Below the pieces are notes generated by a model. That model had not been told where the DNA came from, searched no databases, and worked only from the letters and a program-made list of their open reading frames with translations. The position numbers and the translations under genes are program-made. Positions 52,250-64,000 of a stretch of 64,000 nucleotides of DNA are shown piece after piece. The stretch is taken from assembly GCA_030159075.1 (NCBI GenBank), contig BROG01000029.1, positions 1,311,001 through 1,375,000 on the forward strand, read 5' to 3'. This DNA comes from Atrina japonica. Its lineage: Eukaryota; Mollusca; Bivalvia; Pterioida; Pinnidae. The first letter of the stretch is position 1, and every line of letters begins with the position of its first letter.

Positions 52250-53903
52250 TAAAATGGTTAACGTTTAAACTTAAAAGGAACTATTCATAAAAACCACTCT
52301 TCCTAAGCATCTTAGAACATGCTAAACAAACATTGCATGTACAATTATACGAAAGTGGCTATTATAACTCTCAACTTGCCTTGCTGTTCAAGATTCCATA
52401 TCAATTTGATGTATTGCCCTTCACTCACGAACGTGTGACAAGAACCTCTGTACCGATGAGAACATTTAAATATGTTAGCAACTCTAAATCAACATTTGAT
52501 AGAGTACAAATATGAATCGACCTGCATATTTTCTTCTGAACTGGATTTATGTCACGGAAAATGACAGAAAATTCAAACTAAATGTTGACAGCCTTGTTAT
52601 CTAAAACACAAAAGAATACTTCACTTACTATTTAAAATCCCTTAACAAAAGCAAATGAAATTTGATGACAAAATCTTTATAAGATACCAAACAGGTGTGA
52701 AACGTAAGGTGATCTGGGGAATACGACCAACACTTAACATAAATTCGTTATATATCCCAAGACTTAGTCACTGCATATCGAATTCGTTTTATCGGGCTCG
52801 TGTGAAAACGTGTATTTAAACATTAGCTAAAGTAAATCACACCTAAACGATCGTGTATTTCCTTGTTCGTAAAATTTATCCACACTATTAAAACGGATTA
52901 AAAAGTCAAAGTAAATAACAATTGAATTTCCACCTACAAATGGAAACGGAAAATCTATATTTGAATATTATTCAATGTGATGTTCTGTTCTATGTCACGC
53001 AATAAATAACGTAAACGATGTAATTTGTACGGTATCCCTATACATATTATTGATATATAACATGAAAATAATAGAGATACACTGATGTCATTTTACATAT
53101 AAATTTAAGGTTCAATGTCCTCATTGTAAATCATTACCTGATTAATAAATTCAAATTTCACTGTCAGTGACATTTGGATGGTGACATACAAAGTGTATAA
53201 CATATTTTGTCTCCGATTTTTAAATTATTTTTTTTTAAATTTAAATCTTTTCAAATCGACATAACAATACATACCCTTAACCATTCATTCCATAAAGACG
53301 CGTTTAGGCTAGACCATCTTACTGGTGTAACCTTTTCAACCCTACAGGCCATAATAGACTGGTTTTAACAATAGAAAAGAGCATACCTTCTTGATTTTCA
53401 GGGGTGGAAGGTTAAATTAGAGTTCAATGATAATCACGCTGTAGTTTTCTGTTTTAAAAATGATGAATAGAGAGCAAATGTCGGAACATGAAAAGTGTTG
53501 GATTCTTGACAGTAGATGCTTTCCAAAGTGCTATATAATGTAAGCAATATTATCAAAACCTTTAGTATTGAAGTGATTTAGGCATCAATAATAAACTTTA
53601 ATGATTTATGAAAACTCTATGGTGTATTAAATCGCAAAATGTGAAAAGTTCAATACATATGGTAATATCGTTGAAGACAGATGCTTAAAATGTCTGTGCT
53701 TTGGTTTGTCGTGGCATGATCGTATTGAAACCTACCGTTGACGTAAAGAGCGTGGTGCAGGCGCAGAAGTACGTATTAACAGCGCAAAGAAACATCAATA
53801 AAATGCTATTTTGTGCGCAGTAGGAGCATAAGCTCTGTCGTGATGTCCGTCGCACTAAAGACGGTTTTCCAATTTTTTTTTCAAGATCCCACAACGCCTT
53901 TTT
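52250..53903. other. Unique AT-rich intergenic sequence
   Basis: No gene, RNA or repeat recognised. Confidence 0.45.
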
Positions 53904-54134
53904 ATCCAGTGTACAGTGTCCTTCGAATGAAGCAGTAAAAACCGAGGTCCCGTGTCACAGTAGGTGTCAGCACGTTAAAGCTCACTCACTGCTCAATGGC
54001 CGTATGTGCCGAGCATAGGCCAAAATATGAAGCTCTTCACTGGCATTTGGTGACGTCTCCATATGAGTGAAAGATTCTTGAGTGGGACGTTAAACAACAA
54101 TAAACAAACAAAAACAAATCCAGTGTGCAGTGTC
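53904..54134 (+). mobile_element. SINE family 2, 5'-truncated copy with target duplication
   Basis: Body 53921-54117 starts inside the element (AAAACCGAGGTCCCGTGTCA), lacks the tRNA head, and ends GTGGGACGTTAAACAACAAT with an AAAC-rich tail. Flanks carry a 17-base duplication with one mismatch, ATCCAGTGTACAGTGTC and ATCCAGTGTGCAGTGTC. The duplication shows that the copy was born truncated. Confidence 0.92.
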
Positions 54135-54254
54135 AAGCATTACCAAAGTCTTACGCTTACACGAAAATGAACCATAAACCATTCTTCCTTCAAATCTATT
54201 AAAGAACACAGTAAAAGAACAAATGCAAAATATTCATGTTTTAAATGTACATCT

Positions 54255-54520
54255 GAAATATTCACAGTAAAAAACAATGCTCACAAAAATCTCAGTAGTG
54301 AATAAGATGTACTAGATATAAATGTTTACTAAAATTTCAGTTGAGCATTATATCTTTGGTATTATGTTTATAATATTGTACATAAGATGTGTTAGATATT
54401 TATGTTCACTAAAATCTTAGATATAGATAAATTGTGTTAAATATGAATGCTCAATAAAATCTCAATTATAAATAAGATGTGCTAAATATTAATGCTTACT
54501 CAAATCTCAGTGATAGATAT
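54255..54520. repeat. Degenerate tandem repeat, unit about 46 bp
   Basis: Four to five diverged units of the type AATAAGATGTGCTAAATATT then AATGCTTACTCAAATCTCAG. Unit lengths vary and one gap of about 35 bases interrupts the array. Confidence 0.8.
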
Positions 54521-54594
54521 GATAAGCTAGAGGATGTGTTTACCCTGTGCTTATAATTTCAAGTTAAATTTCAAAATTTAAACATATAAAAACC

Positions 54595-55010
54595 TCAGAT
54601 ACCAAAGCATAAATCAATAGAATGTCCAGGACATAGATACAAATCCGGTAAAAATGCACAAACACGGACCTCTGGAAACCAAGAGGTGGGATCAGGTGCC
54701 ATGGAGGAGTAAGCATCCCCTGTCGACCGGTCACACCCGCCGTGAGTCCACAGTCAAGTCCAATGAAACACGTGAGGAGTGTATCCTCGTCACAATTGGT
54801 ACAGACGTCTCAACAACCGCCAACGAAAAGGCAACTCAACATTTCACTTAGTGAAACAGAGTAGTCGCAAACAAGACTATTATACCGACCGTAAAACTTG
54901 CGGAACGTTGACATTAAACGCGGTTTTCGATATCCCTGTGTCAATAATTTGTCAGTGAGTAGTTTACCTCTGTATATGAAATCTTCATTTGATAAAAACA
55001 AAATACTTAA
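54595..55010 (-). pseudogene. RT-element C-terminus and 3' end
   Basis: The minus strand encodes EDFIYRGKLLTDKLLTQGYR, then KPRLMSTFRKFYGRYNSLVC and DYSVSLSEMLSCLFVGGC, then a stop. This is the C-terminal part of the subfamily B polymerase without the catalytic palm. The 3' untranslated end follows (GGTGTGACCGGTCGACAGGG, CACCTGATCCCACCTCTTGG, then CCGGATTTGTATC). It is truncated at its 5' side, as is common for reverse-transcribed elements. Confidence 0.88.
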
Positions 55011-56445
55011 ATAGGAAACTTATCATCCGATGTTATGGACAAGTATCCCTTCTCATTTCAATCATATCCATCGTGAGTCAAAATATTTCCAGGAAACAGA
55101 ATCCAGAAAGTATTTCTAATGCAAGATACCTTGGGAAATCAAATATCCCCTAAAAGAAAAGACTTTATAGTTTTACTTGAATTGCATACTGTAAATATTA
55201 AGAGAGAAACCCTGAATATTTTATAAGTAGACAAGACTGACAAATGTTCGTGTAAACATAGGTAGATAAATAATGTACAAACTTCTCAACGTCGAAAAAC
55301 CACATGCTTTACATTCGCTAACTATTACAAGTATGTTATAAGTAACAGATAATGAAGATGTAAACGTGGAAATCCTGGATATAGATTAAATGTACAAGGC
55401 ACTTAATTCTCTAATTTAGCAAGACAAACACCATGTCTCTCTGTTTCAACTTGCCTCTGTATTATTGTTCTTGTTGTATATCAAAGTAAACAGGTTCCCG
55501 TATCCATAATAAGATAATTTGCTGTAGTGGGAAACTTTTTATATTATAATCGCTTTCACTTATCTGTCGATAAATAGAAACGTTAATTCATAGTACTGGC
55601 ATTCTGAATTACACAACAAATTAAGATAAAACTATCCTTTGCGTTTTATCTTTAACATACTCTGTGTACTTTCTTAAAAGACGTTATATAAAGTGTTTTG
55701 AAAGAACAGTCTGTCAGTTAAAATGCATATAACCACTCTACAACATGCGCATAGAGAGTCATCTGAAGTATTGATGTCATTAATATTCATCAGATTTGTA
55801 TTTTGTATCCGGGACATCCTGAAGATTAATGCTTTGGTATGATTTTTTCCTGGGCGAACCGTTCTGCTATTGTGTTGTCTGGAGAAGGAATCGAGGATCA
55901 TAGTACAGGAGACCTGTTCACTCGTGGAGTGGTGATAATAGATTAAGGACATATATTGTCAAAATCTTCCTCTAATTCTGGACAAGTACAAAACATTTTA
56001 CTAATTTCAGGTGAGCACCATTCGTGGGTGTGTACTGTTCATCCAATAAAAATACGACTTACAATATCTTGGAAGTTTATCCAATGTCCAAGAGATGTAA
56101 CTCATTTTATAATACAGAAATCGCCAGTCCAAAGAATTAAATCTTAACAACCTTGGTGATTCAATCCTATCCAAGGTTATAAAAGGAATTTTGGACCTCC
56201 TGGTGTTTTTGTATTCAGTGTTGTTTATAATGTTTATTCCTTTACCATATCATAGATTAATATGGCATAAGGTACATTTTCATTGGTCGAATCTGAGGCC
56301 TCGCACGTGAGCCTATGGTGAGTTTCTAAAGATCCTCTACGCGACATATCAGAAGACGGAAGCAATGAGAAATCATTATTAGAATTAGATTGGAACATGC
56401 TGTACTAATCAATGATTGCAATTGTCTATATGTGACAAAGCCATT
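55011..56445. other. Unique intergenic sequence
   Basis: Frames of 63-92 codons occur but none shows a domain. No repeat recognised. Confidence 0.45.
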
Positions 56446-56543
56446 CATACATACATACATACATACATACATACATACATACATACATACATACATACAT
56501 ACATACATACATACATACATACATACATACATACATACATACA

Positions 56544-56579
<36 letters not shown>

Positions 56580-56652
56580 TACATACATACATACATACAT
56601 ACATACATACATACATACATACATACATACATACATACATACATACATACAT
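56446..56652. repeat. (ATAC)n(ACGC)n(ATAC)n array
   Basis: A block of eight or nine ACGC units lies inside a long ATAC array. All long frames on both strands (His-Thr-Tyr-Ile and Val-Cys-Met-Tyr) derive from it. Confidence 0.97.
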
Positions 56653-57578
56653 TTAAATTACAAAAACAGTTTCTACAATGTTTTATTCGTCATATTCAGT
56701 TACTGAAATCACTAGTTCATCGTAATTATTGTTGCGAACCATAACCTAAATATTATATTGACGAGACTCAATTATGAAGAAAGAAATATGATGACACTCG
56801 TTCTACCACTTCAGTCAATTTATCTTATGTTTTACAGCAAGGAAAAGCTCTTACTAATAATACAATCTCTAAGTGCTAAATATTTGCAAACAAACTTTTT
56901 TGGTATTTGGCAGGTTGTCGGGCGGTTAATAAAGCAAAACTATGATAAAATACAGCATACTTAATGTATTATTTGATAGTAGGATATATTGAGGAGGTCG
57001 TAAAGTATCAATCTTTCACATTGATTTATAATGATAATATTTATAAACAATTTGAGTATGTTATGGAAAATTTGTATCTGGGCGTACAGATGGAATCGTT
57101 AAATACACACCTGATCCATGAAAATAGGGAGTCTGATTGATAAGTGTCATCTTTAACGCTGCAGACATAGCTTAAAATGTATGACTTAAAATATCATAGG
57201 CTGCAATTATCATGGATACGTATAGTACGACAATATCTGAATAAAATCGTATAATTCCTTCAATCATATATATATATACGGATAAGGAAGATCTATCTTC
57301 AAATCCACTGACACGGACTACATGTCTACTCAATTTAATCGCAATATCCTATCTAGACAAATTTCAACCTTTGTGACAGAACTTAAGTTAATACCGGACC
57401 TCTTCTGTCTTGACATATCAGGAATAGTCGTGGTTCTTTTCTACATTTTCCCACAGACATCGGTTGAAATTCCTGTTCAACCGTATCTTGTTCCTAGATT
57501 ACGAAACGATTGCAAACTTTAGTCAATATGTTAATTCAATGTTAAAAGCTCCTAGCAATAATATTTGCCAGTATAATA
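56653..57578. other. Unique intergenic sequence
   Basis: No recognisable gene; a 68-codon frame at 56758-56964 and a 66-codon frame at 57322-57522 have no identifiable domain. Confidence 0.45.
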
Positions 57579-57739
57579 CAGTAAAGCCTGCTTTAGCGAC
57601 CATCCGTGTATAAAGACCCCCTGGTCACAAAGACTACTGTCCCCAATAGTACCATTTGTGTACCTCTATATAAAGACCACCTCCCTATAAAGACTTGTTT
57701 TTGTGTCCCTTATGATGTTTTTATACATAAGTTTCACTA
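57579..57739 (+). mobile_element. TA-target MITE, second copy
   Basis: TA (57577-57578) then CAGTAAAGCCTGCTTTAGCG, followed by ACCATCCGTGTATAAAGACC, CCCCAATAGTACCATTTGTG and an end AAGTTTCACTA before TA (57740-57741). It has the same layout as the copy at 50644, on the opposite strand and 15 bp shorter. No transposase is present. Confidence 0.86.
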
Positions 57740-57741
57740 TA

Positions 57742-58194
57742 TGTTCATCACGATTATAATGCAACAGTTTTCCTACTACAAAATGCATGAAAAGATTTTG
57801 TTAATAGTATATTGATATTATATATAAACTTTAGACTTGTATTCCCGCACCCTGATCTCGCTTCATAACAAAGTATTATAAAACTTTTTACATTCACCGT
57901 GTTATTGCTGTAAATCATTCGTATTTGTACCTGCAGAGGTCTAGAAATCTCTTGCTAATTGGATCAACTTATGTATATTCACAGACTTAATTACATTCGA
58001 TTTTTTTTTCTTTGCGCCGGGTTCTGGTCTCACTTCATGTTATCCGAAATATCCTTATCTCGCGTCATTCATTGTGTTCATAGCAAGAACAACAGCAAAT
58101 ACATGCAGAGTATTTAACATTTCGGATACAAGAAATTTCCACGGTACATGATTTATCCTAGGATGTGTAAGGAAGGTAAAAGTATTTACAATAT
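57742..58194. other. Unique intergenic sequence
   Basis: Nothing recognised. Confidence 0.5.
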
Positions 58195-58690
58195 AAAAAT
58201 CACGGATACCAAGTATAAATCTCCATGATGATCTTCATGATACATATACAAATCGGGTTATATTGGACAAACACAGACCTCCTCTGGAAATCCAGAGGTG
58301 GGATCAGGTTCCATGGAGGAGTAAGCATCCCCGGTCACACCCGCCGCGAGTCCACAGCCAAATTCAACTGAAATAAGTGAGGAACAATTGGTACAGACGT
58401 CTCAACAACCGCTATCATACGGGTAACTCAACATTTCATTTCGTGAAACAAAGTATTCGCAAACAAGGTCATTATACCGACCGTAAAATTTGAGGAATGT
58501 TGACATCAATAGCAATTATCGATATCCCTGTTTTAATAATTTGTCTGTACGTAGATTACCTATGTAAATGAAATGTTTATATGTTGAAAACGCCCTGGTA
58601 TATCGGATCATTTGTGTTATATAAACACCATATGCAAGATATTACTACTTAAATGTGGAAAATTGACGATTGAAAATCGGAAATATCTCT
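58195..58690 (-). pseudogene. RT-element C-terminus and 3' end, decayed
   Basis: Same layout as 54595-55010 on the minus strand. The 3' end is CCAGAGGAGGTCTGTGTTTG and GGCGGGTGTGACCGGGG, preceded by remnants of the C-terminal coding part at 58430-58640, including the region equivalent to the TATCGGATCATTTGTG block at 37464. Frameshifts and stops are frequent and the catalytic box is absent. Confidence 0.82.
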
Positions 58691-59251
58691 GATATTTTTC
58701 ATTCTCCATTTTAATTGTTCATTAGATTTTATAACGTCAGTTTTTTCAGTCGGATAGCAGAATATTTTTACATAATAAATTAAGCATTTATTTTCAAATT
58801 CTCCACGTACCAGACAATACGTACTACATCTGTTAGATTTACCCCTAAAACATCGACACAACGAGATTTGGAACATCGAGCAAAATTATACATCAAAAAG
58901 TGAACCGGCAAAAAATGTTATCAACTCCGTTTAAGTGTTCGGTAAAACTGCGCACTTGTTAAGCCGTTTTCACATACCCTTCATCAACCTTGATAACATT
59001 TCGCTTTAGAAGTTAATCAAATATGTAGCACATTAGATAATTCAGATGAAGGTGGCCTAAAAAGATGGCTGTTTTGTACTCATTAAGACTTATTAATTTG
59101 TTTTGCACAAACGATTCTTAATTATAAAGTCTGCAAGATAGGCTGATAAAATTGACAACTACCGTATGAAGAGGGTAGAGAAATGATGGATTGTGATAGA
59201 TTAAAACAATATGACGTCATGACCCATATGTTTAACATTGTATATCATTTT
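58691..59251. other. Unique intergenic sequence
   Basis: A 75-codon minus-strand frame at 58649-58876 overlaps the left part; no motif recognised. Confidence 0.45.
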
Positions 59252-59337
59252 GGTCTGTCTGTCTGTCTGTCTGTCTCTCTGTCTGTCTGACTGTCTGTCC
59301 GTCTGTATGAATGTCTCTCTCTGTCTGTCTGTCTGGC

Positions 59338-59402
<65 letters not shown>

Positions 59403-59438
59403 TTATGTATGTATGTATGTATGTATGTATGTATGTAT
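59252..59438. repeat. (GTCT)n(GTAT)n array
   Basis: GTCT units with occasional GACT, GGCT and GTCC variants, then GTAT units. Confidence 0.97.
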
Positions 59439-59554
59439 GATTTCAACACAAATTGAGCTAAAGAGCCAAATACTGATAGATATAAAGAGCTACATTATTA
59501 ACATGGTATGAGTTTTGTTCGTGTCCAATATTGAACATATAATTCAATTTTGTC

Positions 59555-60410
59555 ATCTAGACTTCCGAATAGTAAACACGCTGGTATATGTACGTCATAT
59601 ATTTTGATATTGTCTTCTGCACTTCCTAATGGTTTACACTGGTATTGGACCCTTTTTATTTGTATATTATCTTTTGAACTATCTAATGGTTTACACTGTT
59701 ATTGGACCCTTTTTATTTGTATATTATATTTTGAACTATCTAATGGTTTACACTGTTATTGGACCCTTTTTATTTGTATATTATCTTTTGAACTATCTAA
59801 TGGTTTACACTGTTATTGGACCCTTTTTATTTGTATATTATCTTTTGAACTATCTAATGGTTTACACTGTTATTGGACCCTTTTTATTTGTATATTATCT
59901 TTTGAACTATCTAATGGTTTACACTGTTATTGGACCCTTTTTATTTGTATATTATTTTCTGAACTTTCTAATGGTTTACACTGTTATTGGACCCTTTTTA
60001 TTTGTATATTATATTTTGAACTATCTAATGGTTTACACTGTTATTGGACCCTTTTTATTTGTATATCATCTTCTGACCTATCTAATGGTTTACACTGTTA
60101 TTGGACCCTTTTTATTTGTATATTATCTTCTGAACTATCTGTTATTTGACTCGTTATATTTGTATATATTATCTTCTTGACTTCCAGTTGGATTACACTG
60201 GTATTTGACTGATTTTATTTGTATATTATCTTCTGGACTACCTAATGGTATTTGGCTCGTTATATTTGTCTATTGTCTTCTGGACTATCTAATGGTTTAT
60301 ACATTTATTTGCTATTTCACTCGTTGTAATCTGGACCTCCAAATGGTCGTCATTCTGATATTTTTATATTGTCTCTGGAATTCCTTATGGTTAACACTTT
60401 TGTAGGTTTT
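59555..60410 (+). repeat. 57-bp minisatellite, about 15 units, open in two frames
   Basis: Unit GAACTATCTAATGGTTTACA, then CTGTTATTGGACCCTTTTTA and TTTGTATATTATCTTTT, is 57 bp. The central seven or so units are nearly the same, and units at both ends are more diverged. As 57 is divisible by 3, two plus-strand frames stay open for 183-199 codons, giving the 19-residue repeats LSNGLHCYWTLFICILSFE and MVYTVIGPFLFVYYLLNYL, both hydrophobic. I see no ribosomal or splice context showing expression, so I call it a repeat, not a CDS. Confidence 0.93.
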
Positions 60411-60517
60411 GATATTAACCATATTTTAGAAAATACGTACTGAAATGTACAAAATATGAAGAAATAGCTGTTGTGACTTGTTTGACAGTCCTTCATTCCT
60501 CACTAATAACACTCATT

Positions 60518-60600
60518 TTTTACCGTGGACTTGTGACCGGTCAACAGCGAATGCTGACTCCTCCAAGGCACCTGATACCAACTCTGTATTTTGTGATACA
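60518..60600 (+). mobile_element. Fragment of RT-element 3' end
   Basis: CGTGGACTTGTGACCGGTCA, then ATGCTGACTCCTCCAAGGCA and CCTGATACCAACTCTG match the 3' untranslated end of the YIDD elements, in the plus orientation. Confidence 0.7.
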
Positions 60601-61029
60601 AGTGTCGGGATTTTTAAAGTAAACAAAATTATTTTTGTTCGTTTGTATTTTACATTAGTTATATTATTTTAAAACACTAATGAATTGTTGTCTTCTTTAC
60701 CCGGAAGATTATGTACTAGGGACGGTATTTCACAATTGAAGTAAAATCACTGTAACGTTTGCAGTATTTTAAACTGATTGTAAAATTCCTTTGTTTTTGT
60801 ACTTTCATCTAGTGTAACATATTGTATACGTGTTATATGTAATTCATTACTCGAAATTTAATACAAAAGTAATTACATTACTGGTGCATAAATATGACAT
60901 TTCTGCTAGGTACAAGTTCTATGTACCATCCGTCAGAAGTAGTGACGCTATCGATAAATAAACTATTATAAATTTCATTTCAAATAAACTATTATAAATT
61001 TCATTTTCAAGGGGAAATAGAGTGAGATT
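60601..61029. other. Unique sequence with a short 26-bp duplication
   Basis: The only structure seen is a nearly exact two-copy repeat AAATAAACTATTATAAATTT at about 60957-61008. Confidence 0.6.
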
Positions 61030-61030
61030 A

Positions 61031-61063
<33 letters not shown>
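61030..61063. repeat. (GA)n microsatellite
   Basis: A short GA tract with one AAA interruption. Confidence 0.93.
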
Positions 61064-61482
61064 TCATTTTTGTTTTAATGCGCATGTATATAGCAAGTTC
61101 TGTAAAGCAGTGACCTACAATCTTTGTGATTTGAAGACAGCATGGCAATACCTTAGATTTCGTCTATGATTTGCTGACGTGATAATTTGTTCATCTTACG
61201 ATTTAATCAAATGCAGAATTGCTGTGAAAAGTAAAAAAAAATCAAGAAAATTATAGAAATTGTACAAAATCTTTTTACAAGAGAAAACATATATACTTGA
61301 TTGATTTTTCTCTTGAGAAGGAAAATACATATACATCACTAAAATTTTACATCATTTTAAGAAATATAATTTATATTTTAAAATTGATTGAGAACATTCT
61401 TATGCTTTGTATTCTGTTTTCTATTGTTATATAGAAAATATTTTCATAAAAATATTTAATTATTATTACGTTATCATCATCA
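61064..61482. other. Unique intergenic sequence
   Basis: Nothing recognised. Confidence 0.5.
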
Positions 61483-61514
61483 TCGTCATTATCATCATCA
61501 TCATCATCATCATC

Positions 61515-61553
<39 letters not shown>
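61483..61553. repeat. (ATC)n(ATT)n trinucleotide tract
   Basis: ATC units then ATT units, interrupted by CGTC and CTTT. Confidence 0.95.
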
Positions 61554-62825
61554 GAGATATCATTATCATATCGCATCAAATAGTTAAAACTGGTAATATT
61601 GTTTTTTATCATTTCAATTTTGCATCAAAGTTATCACCTAGACCGTTTCATAAATAGGTTTGCTAAACGTGGTGAAATAGTAAATTGAAATACTTATAAG
61701 TAACTATATCCAATACAATTAGAAATTCTAATCGCAGTATAACTGTCATCAATAACTAACAACAGAAAAAAACTGACACGTCTGCGCTTGGCGCCATCAT
61801 GTGACTTTGATATCAAATTTTACCTGAGAATCGAATCACCGCAGGCTGTGTGTATTTGCATACCTGACTTTAAATTAACAAATATCAATTATTCATCCAA
61901 CGTATTTAATGTGCGAGATAGATGTCGTCTGCTGTAGTGAAATTTATCAGGAGCGGCAGACGTAAAACTAGAACAAGATTTATGAGAAAACAGTAGCTCC
62001 CTTATCAGGCAAAAGGCATAACGAGAACACTGGTGGATGTTAATAATAAAATAAGTACTTAGACGAAAAAATAAAACAAAAGTAAGGCGGCTATAAACAG
62101 AGTAAATACAAGTCAAATGTATTACATGGCGATTTCAGGTGAACATCATCATTTATTTTGTCTGGTTTTCAGCTTTACGGTGACATGGTGAAAATGATAG
62201 AATGGACCTTCCGTCTTGTTGTTGTTCAGTTCATTTACAACTGATTTAATTCACATACATACATACACACATACATTTTTCAATAAAAAATATATAAGAA
62301 AACAATTCAGATATTACCTGGTTTGCAACAGATTTGCATTAAATTCCAAGAACAATGAAAACATAGGATAGATACTATATCACATTAAATATCGTAAATG
62401 TTTAGTCTCTTGACAATTTCTCATTAAATATTAAATACGTTCAGACCCCCACATAAAAGACCACTTCGCTAACAAAACAACCGTCAATTAGACTGTTGTT
62501 TTCCAATATATTCCAAAATATTTCAAAATCATTTTACTCTTTCGGTTCCAGAAGATAATTTTATACTTAAGTAATATTTCGAACGGATAACCACCGTTTA
62601 CATTCTTAACTTTTGACAAGGAAGAGATGTTGTACATACATTTTCATTTTTATTAAATGCTAGTCTTTATCTGATTTGCCAGATTGGAGTTGAGAAATAA
62701 TGAGTAAAACCAGGATGCATAGTTTTTTCCCCAGTTATACCAAACCACTCAGCAGGATTTGATATAAACCGGCTTGATGCAAGTGCGCCAATGTCGTAAC
62801 AAGTAACAAACCATTTTTTTAAGTA
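61554..62825. other. Intergenic sequence with weak element remnants
   Basis: 62438-62475 (CCCCCACATAAAAGACCACT) weakly resembles the MITE interior. 62550-62590 (TTATACTTAAGTAATATTTC) resembles the RT-element terminus at 40060-40080. No gene recognised. Confidence 0.4.
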
Positions 62826-63165
62826 CCGCTTGCGGTGGTCTAATAGTAGAGTGTTCGACTCGCAAGCGGAAGGTGCCGTGTTCGATTGTCGGACCGGGTC
62901 ATACCAAAGATACCAAAGACTTTCAAAATGGAAGTGAGTGCTCCTTCGCCACGCGCTCGGCATACGACGTGAATATCCGAGTCTTTTGGATGAGACTGAA
63001 AACCGAGGTCACGTGTTGCGGAAGGCGTGGCACGTAAAATAAACATCACTGCATTGGCGTCAGTCCATAGCACGAATCATAATTGGTAGAACATTACCTA
63101 AAACTGATGACATCTCAATATAAATGAAAAACACTTGACGGGATTTAAAACAATCGTGATTTTTT
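62826..63165 (+). mobile_element. SINE related to family 2, with a different tRNA head
   Basis: The head CCGCTTGCGGTGGTCTAATA and B-box GTGTTCGATTGTCGG are tRNA-like but differ from the head at 14070. The middle shares GAGACTGAAAACCGAGGTCA with family 2, then GGCGTGGCACGT. The 3' part (CTCAATATAAATGAAAAACA, CTTGACGGGATTTAAAACAA) is a diverged form of the family 2 tail. Frames through it on the minus strand are not genes. Confidence 0.82.
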
Positions 63166-63369
63166 TAAAGATGGAATTTCATGTATTAGGCGCGATTAAC
63201 CTGACATACATCTCGATTCTATGTTTCACTCGACAGGGGTGAATGTTTTGAAGGCGAAAATATCTGGATATATGGTAGTCACCATCCGAGTTCAAATGTT
63301 TACTCAGATCCGAAAGCATAACCTCTCAGTCAAATACTGAACAATTTAGCCACAACGAGCAGTGTTAAC
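63166..63369. other. Unique sequence
   Basis: Nothing recognised. Confidence 0.5.
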
Positions 63370-63394
63370 AGAGAGAGAGAGAGAACAGAGAGAG

Positions 63395-63457
<63 letters not shown>
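63370..63457. repeat. (GA)n microsatellite with GAACA interruptions
   Basis: A GA tract of about 88 bases, with two GAACAGAG interruptions at the left. Confidence 0.97.
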
Positions 63458-63459
<2 letters not shown>

Positions 63460-64000
63460 TGACAGGTGTTGGCGTGTTATATTGCACAAGTTTGATAAAT
63501 TCAATACTACATGCGCAATCTTGTAAAATTATTTTTATCATATAACTTTTTGAGAGTTTGACAAAAAACTTCATTTAACATATATTATTAATAATATTGA
63601 TATTTTTTGTTGTATAGTTTCTACCAAAGCACTGATGTCTCCTTATTTCAGGATTTTACTATCATCAAAACTTATGGTAGCTGTACGAAAAACAGATGAC
63701 TGAAACATTTTTTTCACCAATCACACACCGGTGGCTTTATGACAGTTGTGCAATATCATTTATTTACGACCTGAATGTAAGTCTCAGTCAATGGGGTTAG
63801 TTTGTGGTAATTAAGCAACGCAATACAAAAAAGTGTACTCTTCCTCAACATTGGTTTTTTTTCAGTAAACAACTGTAAAGTTAATGTTAATCCTTATAAT
63901 TTGGTAAAAATCTAAAAATAACAAACATTTAAATTCAATTTCAAAATTCCATAATGATATTTAAGAAATACAACACATAAACAATTGGTGCTGAAGTGCA
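63458..64000. other. Unique AT-rich sequence at window end
   Basis: No gene, RNA or repeat recognised. Confidence 0.5.

Noticed and set aside
62667..63073. Minus-strand frames of 77 and 98 codons
   Set aside because: They run antisense through the SINE at 62826 and are not genes.

Overview
This is an AT-rich, repeat-dense stretch of animal nuclear genome, probably from a mollusc and most likely a bivalve. The support is a three-exon BAMBI gene, two families of tRNA-derived SINEs whose 3' tails I associate with molluscan genomes, and decayed copies of a YIDD-type reverse-transcriptase element whose conserved 3' end I recall from bivalve genomes. The species assignment is inference; no species-specific marker is present. 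There are no bacterial operons, CRISPR arrays or phage genes.

The one gene I can support is BAMBI, the kinase-less pseudoreceptor of the TGF-beta/BMP family, on the + strand. Coding exon 1 (5455-5515) encodes the signal peptide, exon 2 (25041-25349) the cysteine-rich ectodomain, and exon 3 (30535-30998) the linker, transmembrane helix and cytoplasmic tail. Both introns are phase 1. The joined CDS is 834 nt, giving 277 aa. Intron 1 is 19.5 kb and intron 2 is 5.2 kb. The 3' UTR probably ends near a poly(A) signal at 32109. A candidate promoter and 5' UTR lie at about 4880-5454.

Layout: 67-1160 is a large pentanucleotide satellite. 1.2-5.4 kb holds microsatellites, one arm of a long inverted repeat pair, a foldback element and the presumed promoter. 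5.5-30.5 kb is the BAMBI transcription unit, whose introns hold six copies of SINE family 1, one full-length copy of SINE family 2, a 44/59-bp minisatellite and many dinucleotide tracts. 31-64 kb, downstream of BAMBI, has no recognisable intact gene. It holds remnants of at least six RT-element copies, more SINEs, TA-target MITEs, minisatellites with 26-, 41-, 46- and 57-bp units, and long GATA, CATA and GTCT arrays.

The points most worth checking are the split BAMBI gene with a possible alternative first exon and a C-terminal PDZ-ligand-like end; a MITE with a matching empty site elsewhere in the window; a nearly perfect foldback of an RT element's 3' terminus; and a 57-bp minisatellite open in two frames. 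I found no convincing undescribed multi-gene system.
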